Shown here: one piece after another, positions 58,621-64,000 of the stretch
How positions within the stretch are numbered: the first letter of the stretch is position 1
Layout: the number at the start of each line of letters is the position of its first letter
Source of the DNA: Nematostella vectensis
Taxonomy: Eukaryota; Cnidaria; Anthozoa; Actiniaria; Edwardsiidae
NCBI RefSeq assembly: GCF_932526225.1
Contig: NC_064045.1
Location: 6,928,998-6,992,997, forward strand
Length of the DNA stretch: 64,000 nt
Direction: 5' to 3'
The notes under the pieces: model-generated
The model's input: only the letters and a program-made list of their open reading frames with translations
Told to the model about the DNA's origin: nothing
Databases searched by the model: none
Position numbers and translations under genes: made by a program

Positions 58621-60336
58621 AAGACTCCAGAAAGTATGGACACGTGATCCGAGCTAGTAACCATGGTTTCAGGGGCTCGAACGTTAAAGTAAACGAGGAG
58701 TAGGCTTGTCAATAACTGGGCGATGTTTGAGGTCCTGGGACAAGGGAATTCCTTAGAACATGGCAACAACACAGATGGCAAAATGAAGTTTGAGTTAAAC
58801 AGGGTACTCCCACTAGACATTTAGAAAAAAGTTGAAAATGTCCTGTCTTCCGCCTGTTTGTTTATAAACACCATTTGATGCTCGAGTGAAGCTCCATTTA
58901 CTTACAACATTTCAATGATGAGTGTTGTGAGGCCACAGCGCAGATCTAGAGACTGGAGCATTTTCCGGTAAAGCCTGTAAGGTCTGTAGGAATATTTTCC
59001 TGTGCTGCTACCGTTGACAGCTGAAAGAGACTTAACTTCCTTTCCCTTGTCGCCGGATGACCTTTAGTACAGCGACACCGCCACGCCTCCAAAAAGGAGC
59101 TTTAAACTTAGCTGACATTGATACAAAGAGAAAGCTTTTAATGCATTAACACTGTTTTGTACGTTACAATAAGGACAATATTTTGCCACTCGCGAGCTTC
59201 ATCATACCAATGATTCAAAGACCGGTGATCCTGCTAATTTCTCGAGATAATTCGGGAATAGACTGAGAATTTCTGTGCAAAGAATATTAATCAAAAGACT
59301 AGAATTGTTTTAAGATAAAAAAACGTGAGGTGTTGGTGAAGGAGAGCTGTGCCGGTTTTGGAAGCTAGTTCTATCTAGTATCGTCACATGGTGACTTGAC
59401 TGCCTGTGGTGCGCGCGAGTGACTATCACAACTGGCGGTCCAAAAACCTTCACAATAAATTATAACATAACATGGAAGACTCAGCTTGATTGTTGATCTA
59501 GAATGAAAAGGACGTTCTGCTTACAGTTTTTAACGCAGAGTAAAATATAAACAATAAGTCATCTAAGACAATGGGCCCCAGGATTTTCTTTAGGTGTTAA
59601 CTACAGCCAAGTGTGGCAAGAATTACAAGCAAATTAATTTGTATACTAGTATTATATTATTCATTGCGGAAAGGATATAAAGTAGTGTTTCGGTTTTGCC
59701 CCGATTTAGGTCACGTATTTGAGTGACAGTCGAAAGCCAGCATAATAATGCATCTCCCGCTGTTATCAAAGATGACGCCTTAGTCTTCATATTACGATTT
59801 GTATCATTGCGGAACAATCCAATAGATTTAACTAAATATTTCAGAAACAGTGAAGTTAAAGGTAGTAGATTTAGCTTATTGTGGAATCGTAAGCGATATT
59901 TATTAATTCTAAACTCCTTTGTTTGTGACAAAGTGAATATACACAGAAATGTAGGAATTCAATGTTTATTTGAATAAAGGTTTGCAGTTGTCATAAAGCG
60001 AGTCAGAATTTTATGAAATCGCTCCTATAGAACTTAGCAATATCTTGCCTGTGATTTTGTGATTTGCATCACTTCAGCGTAGCGAAAGAATTCCACGGCT
60101 GTAGATCCATGTGATAACAATTTCGATAATCTATGCTCTTCGCTTGCTATGTGTCAATAGTGTTTATGCAAATCTTAGCCAAAAGTCACTCAAATCAACA
60201 CAAAACTCACAAAATTGACGCCGATTCTTGCAATTGCCAGTACACCTAAAGCACTACCAAAATTGGGCATTATTTCGAGTGAAACCCGGCACTGGAGGCG
60301 AGAACTTTCACGGGAAAGGAAGTCTCCCTCACGGAC
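58621..60336. other. Intergenic upstream of actin
   Basis: No gene supported. Overlapping ORFs on both strands at 59623-59977 are AT-rich and lack domains or splice context. Confidence 0.35.
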
Positions 60337-60386
60337 GTTCTGGACTCGTCACGCTTGGCGGCGCTAGAGCGTGACGGGTCCAGAAC
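60337..60386. repeat. 19-bp inverted repeat upstream of actin promoter
   Basis: GTTCTGGACTCGTCACGCT (60337-60355) and AGCGTGACGGGTCCAGAAC (60368-60386) pair with one G-T type mismatch around a 12-nt GC-rich loop, about 200 bp upstream of the TATA box. Confidence 0.85.
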
Positions 60387-60513
60387 GGCTTTTGTCGGCA
60401 TTGAATAGTAAATGCTTGACGTCACATGATTGACTGATTCCTATTTGTTTATACTCGATGCGGCTTGTGTTGATACGCTGCGCCCATCGTACGGAAACTG
60501 CACCGAATTTTGA

Positions 60514-60564
60514 CCAAATATGGGCAAAACCAGGCACCTATTGTTACGAGCCGCAGTATAAAAA
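60514..60564 (+). promoter_or_regulatory. Actin core promoter: CArG box and TATA box
   Basis: CCAAATATGG at 60514-60523 fits the SRF consensus CC(A/T)6GG. TATAAAAA at 60557-60564 predicts a start near 60588, giving a 5'UTR of about 77 nt without an intron. SRF control through CArG boxes is the classic mode for animal actin genes; use here is inferred. Confidence 0.8.
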
Positions 60565-60640
60565 TCCACGAGCCACTGCCCTCTTGCCTATTCGTCTAGT
60601 TTTCTCTAGCGGTCAGATCTAACTTGGGTGATCATTGTAA

Positions 60641-62510
<1,870 letters not shown>

Positions 62511-62669
62511 ATTCTTCATAGAAATAGGACATATAAAAAAGATTTATGGACAGACGTTAAAGTTTTTCATAAGATGTATCACCCTGTTAGAGACACTGTT
62601 CGATTTTTGGACGCCCCCTCCTAGATTTCTAAATTCTATTTATTGTACAGACTGAAATGATCTTTGTAG

Positions 62670-62715
62670 AATAAATGTATTGGACTAGACACCCGACAAT
62701 TTGTTATGGAATAAA
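62670..62715 (+). terminator. Actin polyadenylation signals
   Basis: AATAAA at 62670-62675 and again at 62710-62715, about 160 and 200 nt after the stop codon. Confidence 0.75.
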
Positions 62716-62739
62716 GTTGTCTTTTTTTAATAAAAACAT

Positions 62740-64000
62740 CTTGTGATTGAATTCATATGGAGAATATTATGATTTTAAGAAAAATAGATTCCTGGTATGC
62801 CACGGTCTAAAATCAGTCTCAACAGCTCAAGGAAAACGCAAAGGTCAAAGCACAGATAGCCCGTGATTTTAGGGGATGTGTTAGAATTCATACCATGCGT
62901 CGATACTCGCGGGAAAGCGTTATTCCCCAAAATTGAAAGGGAAACGTAAATAGAATAACAGTGAAGTACTAAATCAAAGTAGTGAGATTTTGTAAAAACG
63001 TAAATATACTAGATTTAGAATGCCTGTGCAATTCATTAAGCGTTACAACGCATAACAGTTAAAACGAAGCGCTGCAAGTAAAATAACTACAATGCGCAAA
63101 TAAACTCGTTTAAAAATACCTTACTCACGTTGCATGCCTCAAGTCAGCACACGGTTTTTAAACTACAATAAGCTAACTCGTTCAAAAATCTTTTTTCACG
63201 CTGCATGCGTATTTACGGTTCAGCGATCACGTGTTTGTGGTTCAGTGACACTAAATTAACAAAAGGCTAATTAAGTGCACCAGTCCCTTAGATTCAACTG
63301 AGGAGTTCCAAATAAGAAATTTCGAAATCGCTCAAAATTGGTTTAAAGTTAGCCCCTGGTTCTCTTATCATGGTTAAAAAGTTTGAGTTACATACAATAA
63401 ATATTTTTCGAGAAATTCCGAATTTACGATTTTGCCTATAAAATCGCCGATTTGGGGGCATTTTTCACCTTTCGTACAAAATCGCAAAATATTCTTTAAA
63501 TATACGCGGAATTAAAAATAGCGATACAGATCCTTAGAAAGGAGTTGATAAGGTATAAATCGAGTGGTTTCTTTACTTTTTCCGGCAAAAAAAAGTATAT
63601 TTTATTGCTGTCTAAACATGTCAATAAAAATATCGACTTGAATAATAGCTTAAATTAGGGGCTTATAAAACCGATGGTACATGGATTTTCGCAGAAATTT
63701 TGCACTTTGAGCAAACATTGGTGTTATTTCTTTCGATTCAGCAAATAAAAAATTGGGGGAATCAAATTCCCGAATTATAATGAAGCCGAACGCAACCCCA
63801 TGTCGAGCTCAAATAACACGCGATTTTCTTGACAGCCGTCTTTATTAGATACACATACCTGTTTGTACAGGAGAAAAATCACAGAAAATAAACTCTACCC
63901 TTGCTGTATACTAATCTCAGATGCTGTATAATTGTCTTGGTTCATCCTTGGAAGTTACTGGAAGTCAATAAAGACATTACAATGAAAAATATTTGCTATT
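62740..64000. other. Right edge, nothing recognised
   Basis: AT-rich sequence downstream of actin with no protein-like ORF and no clear repeat. Confidence 0.45.

Noticed and set aside
59623-59977. Overlapping 102- and 84-codon ORFs upstream of actin
   Set aside because: Both strands are open over the same AT-rich stretch, with no domain and no promoter or splice context.

Overview
The window is animal nuclear DNA. Genes have many short exons with GT/AG introns, long AT-rich introns and intergenic DNA, many small terminal-inverted-repeat elements and several large minisatellites. The gene set (cytoplasmic actin, translation initiation factor eIF3b, a heparan sulfate 3-O-sulfotransferase, a RAI1/TCF20-type chromatin reader and an I-BAR protein) is metazoan. 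Gene density and the style of the short transposons suggest an anthozoan cnidarian such as a sea anemone. That placement is inference; no species marker was tested.

Left part (1-17 kb). The 5' part of an I-BAR (IMD) domain gene of the BAIAP2/IRSp53 type runs leftward, with five coding exons rebuilt between 7162 and 819; the rest lies beyond the left edge. Its largest intron holds two tandem arrays (36-bp and 45-bp units). After a small unknown ORF (11913-12281) comes a 3.8-kb array of about 138 copies of a 27-bp unit with higher-order structure. It is open in long frames on both strands.

Middle (17.6-39 kb). A complete 18-exon EIF3B gene runs leftward from 30811 to 17669. The exon lengths sum to exactly 701 codons. 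An E-box and a perfect CRE lie just before its start codon, and a 38-bp perfect inverted repeat lies further upstream. Its introns carry MITE-like elements, tandem repeats and several short dispersed repeats. A single-exon heparan sulfate 3-O-sulfotransferase (33495-34757, minus) follows. Its 5' end and upstream DNA were copied 2.7 kb away, giving a truncated, catalytically empty copy.

Right part (39-64 kb). A cluster of fold-back elements, including a 1.7-kb one with long arms, precedes a RAI1/TCF20-like gene (minus, 55244-43742). That gene has one 3.2-kb exon and an extended PHD finger split over three exons. Its first intron contains a 0.9-kb direct duplication and a pogo/Tigger-like element. 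A cytoplasmic actin gene (60665-62510, plus, 3 coding exons, 376 aa) closes the window, with a CArG box, a TATA box and a second CArG box in intron 2.

The genes do not form a pathway; they are ordinary neighbours in a eukaryotic chromosome. I found no convincing undescribed system. The most unusual material is structural: tandem arrays open on both strands, near-perfect hairpins and fold-back elements, and a recent partial gene duplication.
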